A stretch of DNA of 64,000 bases from Phyllobacterium myrsinacearum (GCF_002980555.1 NZ_PVBT01000003.1:124001-188000), one strand, 5' to 3'. Shown: positions 27,909 to 38,020, counted from the stretch's first letter. Program-made: numbers and translations. Notes: a model not told the origin generated them from the letters alone.

Positions 27909-28814
27909 ATGAAACCGCATGCCATACTTCAGAACGATATTACGCCTTCGGGCAATGACTATGCCATTGTCAGCCATATCATTGAGCGAATCAGCGAGGA
28001 TTATCGCGACCAGCCATCGCTCGAGGTGCTGGCCAGGGAGGCAGGCCTTTCGCCTACGGCCCTGCAGAAGCTTTTCACCCGTTGGGCCGGCCTGTCGCCC
28101 AAGGGCTTTCTGCAGGCCGTGACGATCGACCATGCCCGCCGCCTGCTTGACGAGGGCATGCCGCTGCTGGAGACGGCGCTGGAAACCGGCCTGTCCGGGC
28201 CAAGCCGCCTGCACGATCTGTTCGTCACCCATGAAGGCATGTCGCCGGGCGATTACAAGACCCGCGGTGCGGGCCGCGTCATCCGTTACGGCTTCCATAT
28301 CTCGCCGTTCGGGCGGGCCCTGGTGATGGTGACGGATCGCGGTCTCGCCGGCCTTGCCTTTGCCGATCAGGGGCACGAGCGTGAAACCATGGAAGACATG
28401 ACATCCCGCTGGCCCAATGCCACCTATGTCGAAGACCTTGGCGCCACCTCGCCCTATGCGGCACGGGTGTTCAACCCGGCTGAATGGCGTTCGGACCGGC
28501 CGCTGAAAGTGGTGATGATCGGCACGGACTTCCAGCTGCGTGTCTGGGAAGCCCTGTTGAAGGTGCCAATGGGCAAGGCTTGCGCCTATTCGGACATTGC
28601 CCAGGAAATCGGCTCGCCCAAAGCGTCCCGCGCCGTTGGTGCCGCGGTGGGCGCCAACCCGATTTCCTTCGTGGTTCCCTGTCATCGCGCCGTCGGCAAA
28701 TCCGGCGCCCTCACCGGCTATCATTGGGGACTGACCCGCAAACGCGCCATTCTTGGCTGGGAAGCCGGGCAGATGGGCGACGGCACGCAGCTCGACATGG
28801 CCCGCTCCGGCTGA
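27909..28814 (+). CDS. Ada-like protein: AraC-type HTH plus O6-methylguanine-DNA methyltransferase
   Basis: 301 aa. Residues 20-115 are an AraC-family DNA-binding domain ('LEVLAREAGLSPTALQKLFTRWAGLSPKGFLQ'). Residues about 215-290 are the methyl-acceptor domain with 'FVVPCHRAVGKSGALTGYHWG', where PCHR holds the acceptor cysteine. It lacks the N-terminal zinc/phosphotriester domain of E. coli Ada, so it cannot sense methylphosphotriesters in that way. ATG 27909 has gaggtaac upstream. It stands alone, with a terminator after it. Confidence 0.93.
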   Translation: MKPHAILQNDITPSGNDYAIVSHIIERISEDYRDQPSLEVLAREAGLSPTALQKLFTRWAGLSPKGFLQAVTIDHARRLLDEGMPLLETALETGLSGPSRLHDLFVTHEGMSPGDYKTRGAGRVIRYGFHISPFGRALVMVTDRGLAGLAFADQGHERETMEDMTSRWPNATYVEDLGATSPYAARVFNPAEWRSDRPLKVVMIGTDFQLRVWEALLKVPMGKACAYSDIAQEIGSPKASRAVGAAVGANPISFVVPCHRAVGKSGALTGYHWGLTRKRAILGWEAGQMGDGTQLDMARSG

Positions 28815-28841
28815 TCACCACATCCTCCCGAGACACCCATC

Positions 28842-28867
28842 AAAGCCCGGCAGAAATGCCGGGCTTT
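28842..28867. terminator. Bidirectional intrinsic terminator, ada-like / hisC-like
   Basis: Perfect 11-bp stem aaagcccggca / tgccgggcttt with loop gaaa. Its last base is the first base of the hisC-like stop codon on the other strand. Confidence 0.9.
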
Positions 28868-29937
28868 CATTTTTTCAATGATGCGATCACATCTGCCAAG
28901 CCGGACAGGAGCTTTTCACACTCTTCGTCCGTGCCGATGCTGATACGCAGATAGTCGTGTATGCGCGGTTTCGGGAAATGCCTGACCAGAATGGCCCTGC
29001 TTCTAAGCTCGGCAGCGACCTGCGCGCCGGCTAGCGTAGCATGGCGTGCAAACAGAAAATTGGCCGCCGAGGGAAGAACCTCAAACTGCAGCGCGCGCAG
29101 GGCGGCGGACAATCTTTCCCGCGTGGCCACAATCCGATCGCGCTTATCCTCAAACCATGCCCGGTCCTCCCACGCGGCAACCGCTCCCGCGATGGCGAGA
29201 CGGTCGAGGGGATAGGAATTGAAACTGTCCTTCACCCGTTGCAGCGCTTCAATCAGCGGAGGCTGTCCGACGGCAAAGCCAACGCGCAGACCAGCAAGGC
29301 CGCGCGATTTCGAAAACGTCTGGGTCACGAGCAGATTGGGATAATGCGCAACCAGAGGAATGGCACTCTCCGCACCAAAATCCACATAGGCTTCATCGAT
29401 CACCACAACCTGATCCGGGTGATCGATAAGCAATGCCTCGATTTCCGTCAGGGGCAAGGCTGTGCCGGTGGGAGCATTCGGATTGGGCAGGATGATCGCA
29501 CCGCATGGCTGCCGGTAGTCGGAAATGCGCACCGCCATCGTGTCATCGAGCGGAACAGCCCGAAAATCTATTGCGTAGAGGCGGCAGTAGGTGGGGAAGA
29601 AACTGTAGGTGACATCGGGAAACAGCAAAGGCTTGCCGTGTTTCAGCAATGCCTGGAACACATGGGCCAGCACTTCGTCAGATCCGTTTCCGGCGAAGAT
29701 GTGATTGGCATCAAGCCCATGGCTTTTGGCGATGGCTTCTCTCAGCCTGTGCGCCGTTGGATCGGGATAAAGCCGCAACGTTTCCGTCGTCTCGGCTGTT
29801 ATGGCCGCCAATGCGCGCGGTGACGGACCATATGGGTTTTCATTGGTGTTCAGCTTGGTCAGATCGGGCAGCGCCGGTTGCTCGCCCGCGACATACGGGG
29901 TCAATGTGTGCACGAGGGGACTCCAAAAACGGCTCAT
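28867..29937 (-). CDS. Histidinol-phosphate aminotransferase family (HisC-like)
   Basis: PLP-dependent aminotransferase, 356 aa from ATG 29937 ('[21 protein letters not shown]'). The start follows the family's usual N-terminus; the open frame runs back to 30033 without a ribosome site. '[10 protein letters not shown]' and the Schiff-base lysine in '[14 protein letters not shown]' are present. HisC catalyses histidinol phosphate formation, but rhizobia often have several paralogues, some acting on aromatic amino acids. No other his gene is near, so the precise substrate is uncertain. Confidence 0.85.
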   Translation of the reverse strand: MSRFWSPLVHTLTPYVAGEQPALPDLTKLNTNENPYGPSPRALAAITAETTETLRLYPDPTAHRLREAIAKSHGLDANHIFAGNGSDEVLAHVFQALLKHGKPLLFPDVTYSFFPTYCRLYAIDFRAVPLDDTMAVRISDYRQPCGAIILPNPNAPTGTALPLTEIEALLIDHPDQVVVIDEAYVDFGAESAIPLVAHYPNLLVTQTFSKSRGLAGLRVGFAVGQPPLIEALQRVKDSFNSYPLDRLAIAGAVAAWEDRAWFEDKRDRIVATRERLSAALRALQFEVLPSAANFLFARHATLAGAQVAAELRSRAILVRHFPKPRIHDYLRISIGTDEECEKLLSGLADVIASLKK

Positions 29938-30082
29938 CAAAATGTCCAGTACTGCCTTGGCGGGGTGATCGCGATTCAAGCGAACAGTGCGTGTTGCTTC
30001 CCCTACCATGGCAAAAACCGGCTTTTGCAACAATCGAAATCCCCAGCCATTGCGCTGTGCTGCAGAAACTTTCGGGCAGGCC

Positions 30083-30113
30083 TTGACCTTCCAGTTACTG
30101 GAAGAATTACCTT
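30083..30113 (+). promoter_or_regulatory. CueR-type promoter and operator of the copper ATPase gene
   Basis: -35 ttgacc (30083-30088), a 19-nt spacer, and -10 tacctt (30108-30113). The long spacer contains a perfect dyad cttccagt-t-actggaag (30088-30104). A 19-nt spacer with this dyad is the known layout for MerR/CueR activation by DNA twisting. The cueR gene lies at the end of the same operon, so it is autoregulated. Confidence 0.88.
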
Positions 30114-30151
30114 TGCGTCACTATCTTCCCGTCCATGTCGAAAGTTCCATC

Positions 30152-32524
30152 ATGAAACATGACCATCACGACCACAATCACGCCCATGGCACCCATGGCC
30201 ACAGCTGTTGCAGCACGCACGCGGCGCAGGCGGAGGTCACGCGTGATCCGGTCTGCGGCATGACTGTGGACCGGGCAACGGCAAAGCATTTCCTGCAGCA
30301 CGACAATGAGACCTATTATTTCTGCTCGGCCGGCTGCATGGCGAAATTCGAAAAAGCGCCCCGGGACTATCTCGGCGGCAGGCCGGCACCGAAACCGATG
30401 CCGGCGGGAACCCAATATACCTGTCCGATGCATCCGGAAATCGTCAGAGACCATCCAGGGTCATGCCCGCTGTGCGGCATGGCGCTCGAACCCATGGGCA
30501 TTCCCACCGGGGATGAAGGCCCAACCCCTGAACTCGTCGATTTCACCCGCCGGTTCTGGATCAGCGCGCTCTGTTCCATACCGCTGCTCTTCATCACCAT
30601 GGGCCCCATGCTTGGCCTGCCTTTCCGCGACTGGATCGGCGAAAGCCGTGCGATCTGGCTGGAGTTGGCCCTCGCCACCCCCGTTGTCCTTTGGGCAGCC
30701 ATACCCTTCTTCGAACGCGCCTGGGCGTCCTTCGTCAACCGCAGCCCCAACATGTGGACACTCATCGCCATCGGCGTCGGTGCGGCCTATGCCTTCAGTG
30801 TCGTGGCAACACTCGTGCCCGGCATTTTCCCGCATGCCTTCCGCATGCATGGCGGCAGCGTGCCGGTTTATTTCGAGGCGGCGGCCGTTATCGTTACGCT
30901 TGTCTTCCTTGGGCAAATCCTGGAGCTGAAGGCGCGCGAACGCACCGGGTCCGCTATTCGCGCCCTGCTCGACCTTGCGCCCAAAACCGCGCGCCGTGTG
31001 GCTGCGGACGGAACGGAAAGCGATATCCCGCTGGACGAGGTCGTGGCCGGCGACCGGCTGCGGGTGCGTCCGGGCGACAGCGTGCCGGTGGACGGCATCG
31101 TGCTGGAAGGCCGCTCGTCCATCGACGAATCCATGCTGACGGGCGAACCGCTGCCGGTTGAAAAGACTGAGAATGATGGGGTGACCGGCGGTACGCTCAA
31201 CCGCAACGGCACGCTGCTGATCAAGGCGGAAAAGGTGGGTGCCGATACGGTCCTGTCGCAGATCGTCGGCATGGTCGCCACCGCCCAACGCTCACGCGCG
31301 CCCATTCAGGGTCTGGCGGACCGCGTTGCCAGCTATTTCGTGCCTGCGGTGGTTCTCGTCGCCATCGTCTCGTTCATCGCCTGGGCCTGGTTCGGACCGG
31401 AACCTGGTATGATCTACGGCCTTGTCGCCGCCGTTTCTGTGCTGATTATCGCTTGCCCCTGCGCCCTTGGCCTGGCAACGCCCATGTCGATCATGACCGC
31501 CACCGGGCGCGGCGCGCAGGCCGGTGTCCTGATCAAGGATGCGGAAGCGCTGGAACGTTTTGCCGGTGTCGACACCCTGATCGTGGACAAGACCGGTACT
31601 CTCACCGAAGGCAAGCCCAAACTCACCGATATCGTGACGGCAGGCGCGCTGACCGACGACCAGTTGCTGATTCTTGCCGCCAGCCTCGAAAAGGGTTCGG
31701 AACATCCGCTTGCCGAGGCCATTGTCGACGGCGCAAAAGCCCGCGCTCTCACCCTGCTCAAGGCCGAGACGTTCGAAGCTGTAACCGGCAAGGGCGTTTC
31801 CGGCAGTATCGGCGGGCAGTCCGTCGCTCTCGGCAACAAGGCCATGATGCAGGATGCTGGCGCCGACATATCCGCCCTGAGCGCGAAGGCCGATGCACTG
31901 CGGACCGGCGGCAAGAGTGTCCTGTTCATGGCGGTTGGCGGCACGGCCGCGGGCATCATCGCGGTGGCCGACCCGATCAAGGCGACGACAGCCGAGGCAA
32001 TCCGCCTGCTGCACAAGGCCGGCCTCACCATCGTCATGGCGACGGGTGACAACCAGATCACCGCCCAGGCGGTCGCCGCCCAGCTTGGCATCGATGAAGT
32101 GCGTGCCGACATGATGCCCGAGAGCAAGAAACGGCTGGTCGATGAGCTTCGGGCCAAGGGTGCAAAGATCGCCATGGCCGGTGACGGCGTCAACGATGCC
32201 CCGGCGCTTGCTGCGGCCGATGTCGGCATTGCCATGGGCACGGGCGCCGATGTCGCGATGGAAAGCGCGGGCATTACCCTGGTGAAGGGCGACCTCATCG
32301 GCATTGTCCGTGCCCGTCATCTCGCCGATGCAACCATCCGCAACATCAAGCAGAACCTGTTCTTTGCTTTTATCTACAATGTGCTTGGCGTACCGGTTGC
32401 GGCAGGCGTTCTCTACCCCGTCTTCGGCGCCATGCTCTCGCCCATGCTGGCGGCAGCGGCAATGAGCCTTTCCTCCGTGTCGGTCATTGCCAATGCGTTG
32501 CGCCTGCGCGCATTGAAACTGTGA
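30152..32524 (+). CDS. Copper-exporting P1B-type ATPase
   Basis: Pumps Cu(I) out of the cytoplasm. 790 aa. His-rich N-terminus (residues 2-18), a YHS metal-binding domain ('DPVCGMTV...[12 protein letters not shown]'), a second heavy-metal-binding segment ('[19 protein letters not shown]'), then the P-type core: transport motif 'CPC' near residue 436, phosphorylation site 'DKTGT' near 479, and 'GDGVND' near 677. It lacks the CxxC HMA domains of CopA. ATG 30152 is chosen because it lies downstream of the CueR promoter. Confidence 0.94.
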   Translation: MKHDHHDHNHAHGTHGHSCCSTHAAQAEVTRDPVCGMTVDRATAKHFLQHDNETYYFCSAGCMAKFEKAPRDYLGGRPAPKPMPAGTQYTCPMHPEIVRDHPGSCPLCGMALEPMGIPTGDEGPTPELVDFTRRFWISALCSIPLLFITMGPMLGLPFRDWIGESRAIWLELALATPVVLWAAIPFFERAWASFVNRSPNMWTLIAIGVGAAYAFSVVATLVPGIFPHAFRMHGGSVPVYFEAAAVIVTLVFLGQILELKARERTGSAIRALLDLAPKTARRVAADGTESDIPLDEVVAGDRLRVRPGDSVPVDGIVLEGRSSIDESMLTGEPLPVEKTENDGVTGGTLNRNGTLLIKAEKVGADTVLSQIVGMVATAQRSRAPIQGLADRVASYFVPAVVLVAIVSFIAWAWFGPEPGMIYGLVAAVSVLIIACPCALGLATPMSIMTATGRGAQAGVLIKDAEALERFAGVDTLIVDKTGTLTEGKPKLTDIVTAGALTDDQLLILAASLEKGSEHPLAEAIVDGAKARALTLLKAETFEAVTGKGVSGSIGGQSVALGNKAMMQDAGADISALSAKADALRTGGKSVLFMAVGGTAAGIIAVADPIKATTAEAIRLLHKAGLTIVMATGDNQITAQAVAAQLGIDEVRADMMPESKKRLVDELRAKGAKIAMAGDGVNDAPALAAADVGIAMGTGADVAMESAGITLVKGDLIGIVRARHLADATIRNIKQNLFFAFIYNVLGVPVAAGVLYPVFGAMLSPMLAAAAMSLSSVSVIANALRLRALKL

Positions 32525-32531
32525 GGTTGCC

Positions 32532-32927
32532 ATGAATATCGGCCATGCATCGGAAAAATCGGGCCTGCCGGCCAAAACGATCCGCTACTACGAGGATATC
32601 GGGCTGTTGAAGCCCGACCGGTCGGACAACGGCTACCGGGATTATTCGATGTCGGATGTCCACAAGCTGCGTTTCCTGCAACGCGCGCGCGGGCTGGGAT
32701 TTTCCGTGGAGGAATGCCGCCAGCTTCTGGCCCTTTACGAAGACAAGGACCGCGCGAGCTCCGATGTCAAAAGCATCGCCAGAACAAAGCTGAAGGAAAT
32801 CGAGCGCAAGCTCACCGAACTGCGCGAACTGCAGCACACGTTGCAGCACCTGGTCGCCCATTGCCATGGCGACCAGCGGCCGGACTGCCCGATTCTGGAA
32901 CGTATTTCCGGTACTAGGCCAGAGTAG
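32532..32927 (+). CDS. cueR: CueR, Cu(I)-responsive MerR-family regulator
   Basis: 131 aa. N-terminal winged helix 'MNIGHASEKSGLPAKTIRYYEDIGLLKP', a long dimerisation helix, and the C-terminal metal loop with C-x7-C ('CHGDQRPDC'), which binds a single Cu(I) in CueR. It is 7 nt after the ATPase gene and so co-transcribed. It should activate the promoter at 30083-30113. The end overlaps the convergent Dabb gene by 14 nt. Confidence 0.93.
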   Translation: MNIGHASEKSGLPAKTIRYYEDIGLLKPDRSDNGYRDYSMSDVHKLRFLQRARGLGFSVEECRQLLALYEDKDRASSDVKSIARTKLKEIERKLTELRELQHTLQHLVAHCHGDQRPDCPILERISGTRPE

Positions 32928-33207
32928 AGACCACATCGGCTGAAATGCGCAGTTCGCGCAAGGGGCGCACCACTGCTGTGGTTTCACTGTAGATCGGGTG
33001 TGCCTTGTAGGAGGCCAAAGCCTCGGCACTTGCGAACTCGCCATAAACGACAACGTCGATTTCGCCCGAGATCGGATCGGTCTTGGTGTTCTTCATGACC
33101 TCGAACACGAGGGAATGCGGAATTTCTCCAAGCCGCTTGAGACGCGTGTGAATCGTGTCGACATCATCCGGATTGCGGGCGCTGAAGAATACAATATGGC
33201 GGATCAC
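32914..33207 (-). CDS. Dabb family protein (stress-responsive A/B barrel)
   Basis: 97 aa dimeric alpha/beta-barrel protein. It opens with 'MIRHIVFFSARN', the usual Dabb N-terminus, and contains 'YGEFASAEALASYKAHPIY', a family hallmark. Dabb proteins include stress proteins and small enzymes; none can be named here. Monocistronic; the 3' end overlaps cueR. Confidence 0.87.
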   Translation of the reverse strand: MIRHIVFFSARNPDDVDTIHTRLKRLGEIPHSLVFEVMKNTKTDPISGEIDVVVYGEFASAEALASYKAHPIYSETTAVVRPLRELRISADVVSTLA

Positions 33208-33296
33208 GGTCTTGTTCCTGCTTGATCGAACTGGCGCGGACTTTTAAAGCACCCGCCTTCGGCGTCAATAGATGTGCTGTCGCAGGCGGCTTTCAT

Positions 33297-33316
33297 GACC
33301 GGCAATTTTGCCGGTC
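33297..33316. other. Perfect hairpin upstream of kdpD
   Basis: gaccggcaa-tt-ttgccggtc, 9-bp arms, in the 237-bp gap between the Dabb gene and kdpD. Without a T-run it may be an operator or part of the kdpD leader. The rest of the gap shows nothing I can name. Confidence 0.5.
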
Positions 33317-33444
33317 CGGCGTGGATTCTGCGCTGGTGGCCGCAACCACGCGGCATCCTGTCCTTGGCATTTCCACCAAGGGTGGGGTAAAGGTTCTGGC
33401 GCTCAACCGGCGCAAGCGACCTGAAAAAGCAAACTGAGGCGTAT

Positions 33445-36141
33445 ATGGCCGACCACGGTCAACAGACACGACCCGATCCTGACAAGCTGCTGGAGCTGGC
33501 AACGCGCGAATCGCGCGGCAAGCTGACCGTTTTCCTCGGAGCTGCCCCTGGCGTCGGTAAAACCTATGCCATGCTGGTGCGGGCGCAGCGCCTGAAGGAC
33601 GACGGCACGGACATCGTCATCGGCCTTGCCGAGACGCATGGGCGCGCGGAAACCGCCGAACTTCTTGAGGGGCTGGAGGTGCTGCCGCGCAAGCAGATCG
33701 GCTACAGGGACCGCACGCTGGAGGAATTCGACCTTGATGCAGCCCTCGCGCGCAAGCCAAAGGTGCTGGTCCTTGACGAGCTGGCCCACACCAATGCGCC
33801 CGGCAGCCGTCATCCGAAGCGTCATCAGGATATCGAGGAACTGATCTGGCAGGGTATCGATGTCTGGACTGCGATGAATGTCCAGCATCTGGAGAGCCTG
33901 TCCGACCTCGTCACAAAGATCACGGGCGTCACCGTTCGCGAGACCGTGCCGGATGTGGTCCTCAAGCGTGCCGATGAGGTGCTGCTGGTCGATCTGCCGC
34001 CGGCGGAACTCATTGCCCGGCTGAAGGAGGGCAAGGTCTACCTGCCCGGCAACGCCGAACGGGCAGCGCGGGGTTTCTTCAAGCCGGCCAACCTTACCGC
34101 CTTGCGCGAGCTTGCCCTGCGCCGTACCGCCGATCGCGTCGATGACCAGATGATCGACCTGTTGCGGCAAAACGCGATCGAAGGCCCTTGGGCCACCGGC
34201 GAGCGGCTGTTGGTCTGCGTTGGACCGGATAGCCTGTCCGAAAAGGTCGTCCGCACCGCAAGCCGCCTCGCCTCGGGCCTCAACGCCCGGTGGCTGGTGG
34301 TTTCACTGACCAAGACCAGCGATGCGGGCATGGACACGGCGGCAAACCAGCGGCTTGATGAAATCCTTGACCTGGCAGAAAGGCTCGGCGCGGAAACGCG
34401 GCGCGTGATTGCCCGGGACTTTGTCGACGAGATTTTCCGCATTGCCCGGCGCGAAAATGTGACACAGGTCGTGCTCGGCCGCCCGAAGGGCAAGCGCTTC
34501 TCCAACCCATTCCGGCGGTCGCTTCCCGACGAGATCGTCAAACGCTTCACCGATGTCGGCGTCCATATTGTCACCGGGGATGAACAGGACAAACCCTATG
34601 TGCCGCCGGCGCCGCAGAAGCGCTCGGCGCGCGATCTCGCCATATCCATCGCCATTCCGATAGCGGCGACGGCCGTGACGACGCTTCTGGGGCTTGGCGC
34701 CAGTGAAATCGTCCACCCGCAAAATCTTTCCATGCTCTACCTCGTTGCCGTTATCCTGTCGGCGATGTCGAGCGGGCGTTTTGCAGCCATCATTGCTGCC
34801 GGCCTGTCATTTGTTCTCTACAACTACTTTTTCATCGAGCCGGTCCACAATTTAAGCATTGCCAAACCGCATCAGCTGTTTTCACTGATCATCTTTCTCG
34901 GCGTGGCCCTGATGATCGGCGATCTCGCCGGGCGTTTGCGCGACCAGGTGGCGCGATCGCGCAATCAGGCAAAGAATACGCAGGCCCTTTACGAATTCTC
35001 GCGCAAGCTATCGGGCACAGCCCGGCTCGATGATGTGCTTGTGGCCGCAGCCATGCACCTGCATTCAACGCTTGGAACGGGTGTGGTGATCCTGCTGCCG
35101 GAAGACGGCGAGCTGTCGCTGCAGACCGCCTGGCCGCCTGATATGACGCTCGACAATACGGACATGACCGCCGTGCGCTGGGCATTTGAGAAGAATGAAC
35201 GGTCCGGGCATGATACGGGGACGCTGCCGCAGATCGACTGGCTGTTCCTGCCGATCATGACGTCGCATGGTGTCGCCGGCGTGCTTGGCCTTTCCATGAC
35301 CGAGCATCCCACCTCTCTGACGGAAAACGAAGACCGCATGCTGGTTGCCATTCTCGACCAGACGGCGATTGCCATCGACCGCGCCCAGCTGGTGCGCGAA
35401 AATGCCAAGACGGCGGCATTGCAGGAAAGCGAAAAACTGCACGCAGCGCTGTTCTCTTCGCTTTCGCACGACCTGAAGACACCGCTGGCCTCGATCACGG
35501 GGGCCGTCACCACGCTGCGCGAGCTTGGCAGCCGTATCAAGCCGGAAAGCCGGGACGACCTCCTGCTCTCCATCGAGGAGGAATCGGGGCGGCTGACCCG
35601 CTTTGTTTCCAACCTCTTCGATATGACCCGCATCGAAGCTGGAACGCTGAAGGTCAAGCACAGCCCCGTCGATGCCGCGGATATCATCATTTCATCGGTT
35701 GAGCGCATGAAACGGCTCAAACCGGGCGTTGCCATCGAGATCAGCATTGCTCCGGACCTTGCCACCGTCAGCGGGGATTCGTCCCTGCTTGGACAGGTGC
35801 TGTTCAACCTGCTTGACAATGCAGCCAAATATGGCGGCGATGGCCCGATTGCCATCTATGCCAAACAGGATGCGACTGAGGTGGCAATCAGCGTTACCGA
35901 CCAGGGCAAGGGCATTCCGGCAAGGGATATCGACCGCATCTTCGAAAAGTTCTACCGTCGTGTCAAAGGCGATGGCCGGGCAGCGGGAACCGGCCTCGGA
36001 CTGTCGATCTGCCGTGGCTTCGTTGAAGCGATGGGCGGCACGATCAAGGCGGAAAGTCCGGCAATCCGCAAGCGTGGCACGCGATTTATTATCCGGCTTC
36101 CTATTTTCGATGCAACCACGAGCGGAGACGCGCCATCATGA
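33445..36141 (+). CDS. kdpD: Sensor histidine kinase KdpD
   Basis: Potassium/turgor sensor, 898 aa. Domains in order: KdpD N-terminal ATP-binding domain with Walker A 'GAAPGVGKT' (32-40), a universal-stress-protein-like domain (about 250-370), four membrane helices of DUF4118 (about 395-500), a GAF-like region, the phospho-acceptor histidine H675 in 'SLSHDLKTPL', and the HATPase domain ('GTGLGLSICRGFVEAMGG'). It overlaps kdpE by 4 nt. kdpFABC, the pump operon it controls, is not adjacent. Confidence 0.96.
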   Translation: MADHGQQTRPDPDKLLELATRESRGKLTVFLGAAPGVGKTYAMLVRAQRLKDDGTDIVIGLAETHGRAETAELLEGLEVLPRKQIGYRDRTLEEFDLDAALARKPKVLVLDELAHTNAPGSRHPKRHQDIEELIWQGIDVWTAMNVQHLESLSDLVTKITGVTVRETVPDVVLKRADEVLLVDLPPAELIARLKEGKVYLPGNAERAARGFFKPANLTALRELALRRTADRVDDQMIDLLRQNAIEGPWATGERLLVCVGPDSLSEKVVRTASRLASGLNARWLVVSLTKTSDAGMDTAANQRLDEILDLAERLGAETRRVIARDFVDEIFRIARRENVTQVVLGRPKGKRFSNPFRRSLPDEIVKRFTDVGVHIVTGDEQDKPYVPPAPQKRSARDLAISIAIPIAATAVTTLLGLGASEIVHPQNLSMLYLVAVILSAMSSGRFAAIIAAGLSFVLYNYFFIEPVHNLSIAKPHQLFSLIIFLGVALMIGDLAGRLRDQVARSRNQAKNTQALYEFSRKLSGTARLDDVLVAAAMHLHSTLGTGVVILLPEDGELSLQTAWPPDMTLDNTDMTAVRWAFEKNERSGHDTGTLPQIDWLFLPIMTSHGVAGVLGLSMTEHPTSLTENEDRMLVAILDQTAIAIDRAQLVRENAKTAALQESEKLHAALFSSLSHDLKTPLASITGAVTTLRELGSRIKPESRDDLLLSIEEESGRLTRFVSNLFDMTRIEAGTLKVKHSPVDAADIIISSVERMKRLKPGVAIEISIAPDLATVSGDSSLLGQVLFNLLDNAAKYGGDGPIAIYAKQDATEVAISVTDQGKGIPARDIDRIFEKFYRRVKGDGRAAGTGLGLSICRGFVEAMGGTIKAESPAIRKRGTRFIIRLPIFDATTSGDAPS

Positions 36142-36824
36142 ACGAGAACCGCATCCTGGTTGTCGACGACGAGCCGCAGATCCAGCGTTTCCTGCATCCG
36201 GCGCTGACGGCGTCGGGCTATGACGTCATCTCCGCCGCCACCGCTGCGGATGCCGAACGGCTGATCGCCACCAGCGCTCCCGACCTGGTCATTCTCGACC
36301 TTGGCCTGCCTGACAAGGACGGCAAGGAGGTCATCAAAACGGTGCGCGCTTTTTCCGAAGTGCCCATCATTGTCCTGTCAGCCCGCGACCGGGAAGTCGA
36401 GAAGATTGCCGCACTTGATCTCGGCGCCAATGACTACGTGGAAAAGCCGTTCGGCATCGGCGAGCTTCTGGCACGCGTGCGCACGGCGCTGCGCCAGAAA
36501 GTGGCGGGAACCAGCGTTCCCTCGCGCTTTGAAAGCAACGGCCTCGTCGTCGACATGGTCAAGCGGGTGGTGACGCTCAAGGGTGAGGCCGTGCACCTGA
36601 CCCGCAAGGAATACCAGTTGCTGGTCCACCTCGTCCTGCATCCAGGGCTTGTCGTCACCCATCGCCATCTCCTGGCGTCAATCTGGGGAGCGGCCCATGT
36701 TGAAGATCTGCATTACCTCAGGGTTTTTGTCGGGCAGCTGCGCGCCAAGATCGAGGAAGATCCGAACCATCCGCACTTCATCCGCACCGAGCCCGGCGTC
36801 GGTTACCGGTTCATCGCGGAATAG
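36138..36824 (+). CDS. kdpE: Response regulator KdpE
   Basis: OmpR-type regulator, 228 aa. The receiver domain has the phospho-acceptor D54 ('LVILDLGLPDKDG') and acidic pair 'VDDE'; the C-terminal winged helix ends 'FIRTEPGVGYRF'. Its ATG overlaps the kdpD stop. Target would be the kdpFABC promoter elsewhere in the genome. Confidence 0.95.
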   Translation: MNENRILVVDDEPQIQRFLHPALTASGYDVISAATAADAERLIATSAPDLVILDLGLPDKDGKEVIKTVRAFSEVPIIVLSARDREVEKIAALDLGANDYVEKPFGIGELLARVRTALRQKVAGTSVPSRFESNGLVVDMVKRVVTLKGEAVHLTRKEYQLLVHLVLHPGLVVTHRHLLASIWGAAHVEDLHYLRVFVGQLRAKIEEDPNHPHFIRTEPGVGYRFIAE

Positions 36825-36912
36825 GAACCGGCCGCAGCCTGAATTCCTGTCGACAATTGCCGCGAGCTTTGACAAGCTCCGGTCAATTCAACAGCAGATT
36901 CGGGAAACGCCC

Positions 36913-37374
36913 ATGACCTCCTTTAGCGCGACGGTTCTATGGAACCGTGCTCCAGATGCCGCATTTACCGACAACAAATATAGCCGCGCCCATGTCTGGC
37001 AGTTCGACGGCGGCGCTGAGGTGCCCGCCTCCTCATCGCCGCATATTGTCCGCCTGCCCTATTCCGCAGCGGAGAATGTCGACCCGGAGGAGGCATTCGT
37101 CGCCTCGCTTTCCAGCTGTCACATGCTGTTCTTCCTGGCGGGTGCGGCCAAAAGCGGCTTCGTCGTTGATGAATACCGCGATGCGGCAAGCGGCGAACTC
37201 GGCAAGAACGAGCAGGGCAAGCTGTTCGTCAGCAAGGTCGTGCTCAAGCCGCATGTCCGCTATGCCGGCGCAGCACCGGACAGGGCAGCGGAAGAACACC
37301 TGCACCACGAGGCGCATGCGCAATGCTTCATCGCCAATTCCGTGCGTACCGATATAAGCGTCGACCTGGCTTAA
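36913..37374 (+). CDS. OsmC family peroxiredoxin
   Basis: Thiol-dependent (organic) hydroperoxide detoxification, 153 aa. The two redox cysteines of the family are visible in 'SLSSCHMLFF' and 'EAHAQCFIANS'. ATG 36913 lies 88 nt after kdpE; the open frame upstream overlaps kdpE. It is followed after 12 nt by a small zinc-finger-like gene, so they are probably co-transcribed. Confidence 0.92.
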   Translation: MTSFSATVLWNRAPDAAFTDNKYSRAHVWQFDGGAEVPASSSPHIVRLPYSAAENVDPEEAFVASLSSCHMLFFLAGAAKSGFVVDEYRDAASGELGKNEQGKLFVSKVVLKPHVRYAGAAPDRAAEEHLHHEAHAQCFIANSVRTDISVDLA

Positions 37375-37386
37375 GGAGAAAACATC

Positions 37387-37581
37387 ATGTCAGACCTGAA
37401 AATCAGCGACGCGGTCAACACAACCTGCCCCTGGTCGGGCGATCCTATCAGCGAAGACAGTCTCACGCTCTACAAGGGTGCCGTTGTCGGCTTCTGCAAC
37501 CCCGGCTGCCGCGATAAATTTGAGAAAGCGGTCAATCACTTCGAGGAAGCGCTGGCGCACAACAGACACGCAAGCGTCTGA
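37387..37581 (+). CDS. Small cysteine-rich protein (YHS/TRASH-like)
   Basis: 64 aa. 'TTCPWSGDPISEDSLTLYKGAVVGFCNPGCRDKFEKAVNHFE' fits the YHS/TRASH treble-clef pattern (C...C-x3-C), which binds metals. Preceded by aaggagaa 5 nt upstream, an excellent ribosome site. Close relatives are often labelled glutathione S-transferase by annotation transfer, for which nothing here speaks. Confidence 0.82.
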   Translation: MSDLKISDAVNTTCPWSGDPISEDSLTLYKGAVVGFCNPGCRDKFEKAVNHFEEALAHNRHASV

Positions 37582-37640
37582 CTTTTCCAAGCCCTTTCGG
37601 GGTTCGGATCACGCGGTTTCGCAATGGCGTCCAAGCCTGA

Positions 37641-37682
37641 TTGACAAACTCCGTCAGCGGGTTTACTTAAGCATATGCTTAA
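37641..37682 (+). promoter_or_regulatory. Promoter with palindromic operator over a probable leaderless start
   Basis: -35 ttgaca (37641-37646), 17-nt spacer, tactta (37664-37669). A perfect 16-bp palindrome ttaagcatatgcttaa (37667-37682) has the ArsR-family gene's ATG (37675) at its centre. The expected transcript start falls on or near that A, and no Shine-Dalgarno precedes it. The encoded repressor probably binds here. Confidence 0.65.
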
Positions 37683-38007
37683 CCAACAAACCCCACTCGA
37701 TCTCATGTTTCAGGCGCTGGCGGATCCGTCCCGGCGCTTCATGGTGGAACGGCTCAGCCGCGGCCCGGCCTCGGTCAGCGAACTGGCGAAGCCTCTGACC
37801 ATGTCCCTGCCCGCCGTGGTGCAGCATCTGCAGGTTCTCGAGAACAGCGGCCTGATCCGCACGGAAAAGGTCGGCCGGGTGCGCACATGCCACATCGAAT
37901 GGGCCGCCATGCAAACGGCCGAGCAATGGATGGATGAACGGCGCAAATCATGGGAGCGCCGGCTGGACCGGCTGGGCGAGTTTCTGGCCGAGGACGGCAA
38001 TCAATAA
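37675..38007 (+). CDS. ArsR/SmtB-family winged-helix regulator
   Basis: 110 aa. HTH '[30 protein letters not shown]' (residues 32-61). No metal-binding cysteines are present, so it belongs to the SdpR-like group paired with SRPBCC/AHSA1 proteins, as here (next gene 13 nt downstream). Likely an autorepressor of the two-gene operon. Confidence 0.9.
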   Translation: MLNQQTPLDLMFQALADPSRRFMVERLSRGPASVSELAKPLTMSLPAVVQHLQVLENSGLIRTEKVGRVRTCHIEWAAMQTAEQWMDERRKSWERRLDRLGEFLAEDGNQ

Positions 38008-38020
38008 CCGGAGCGAAGGC

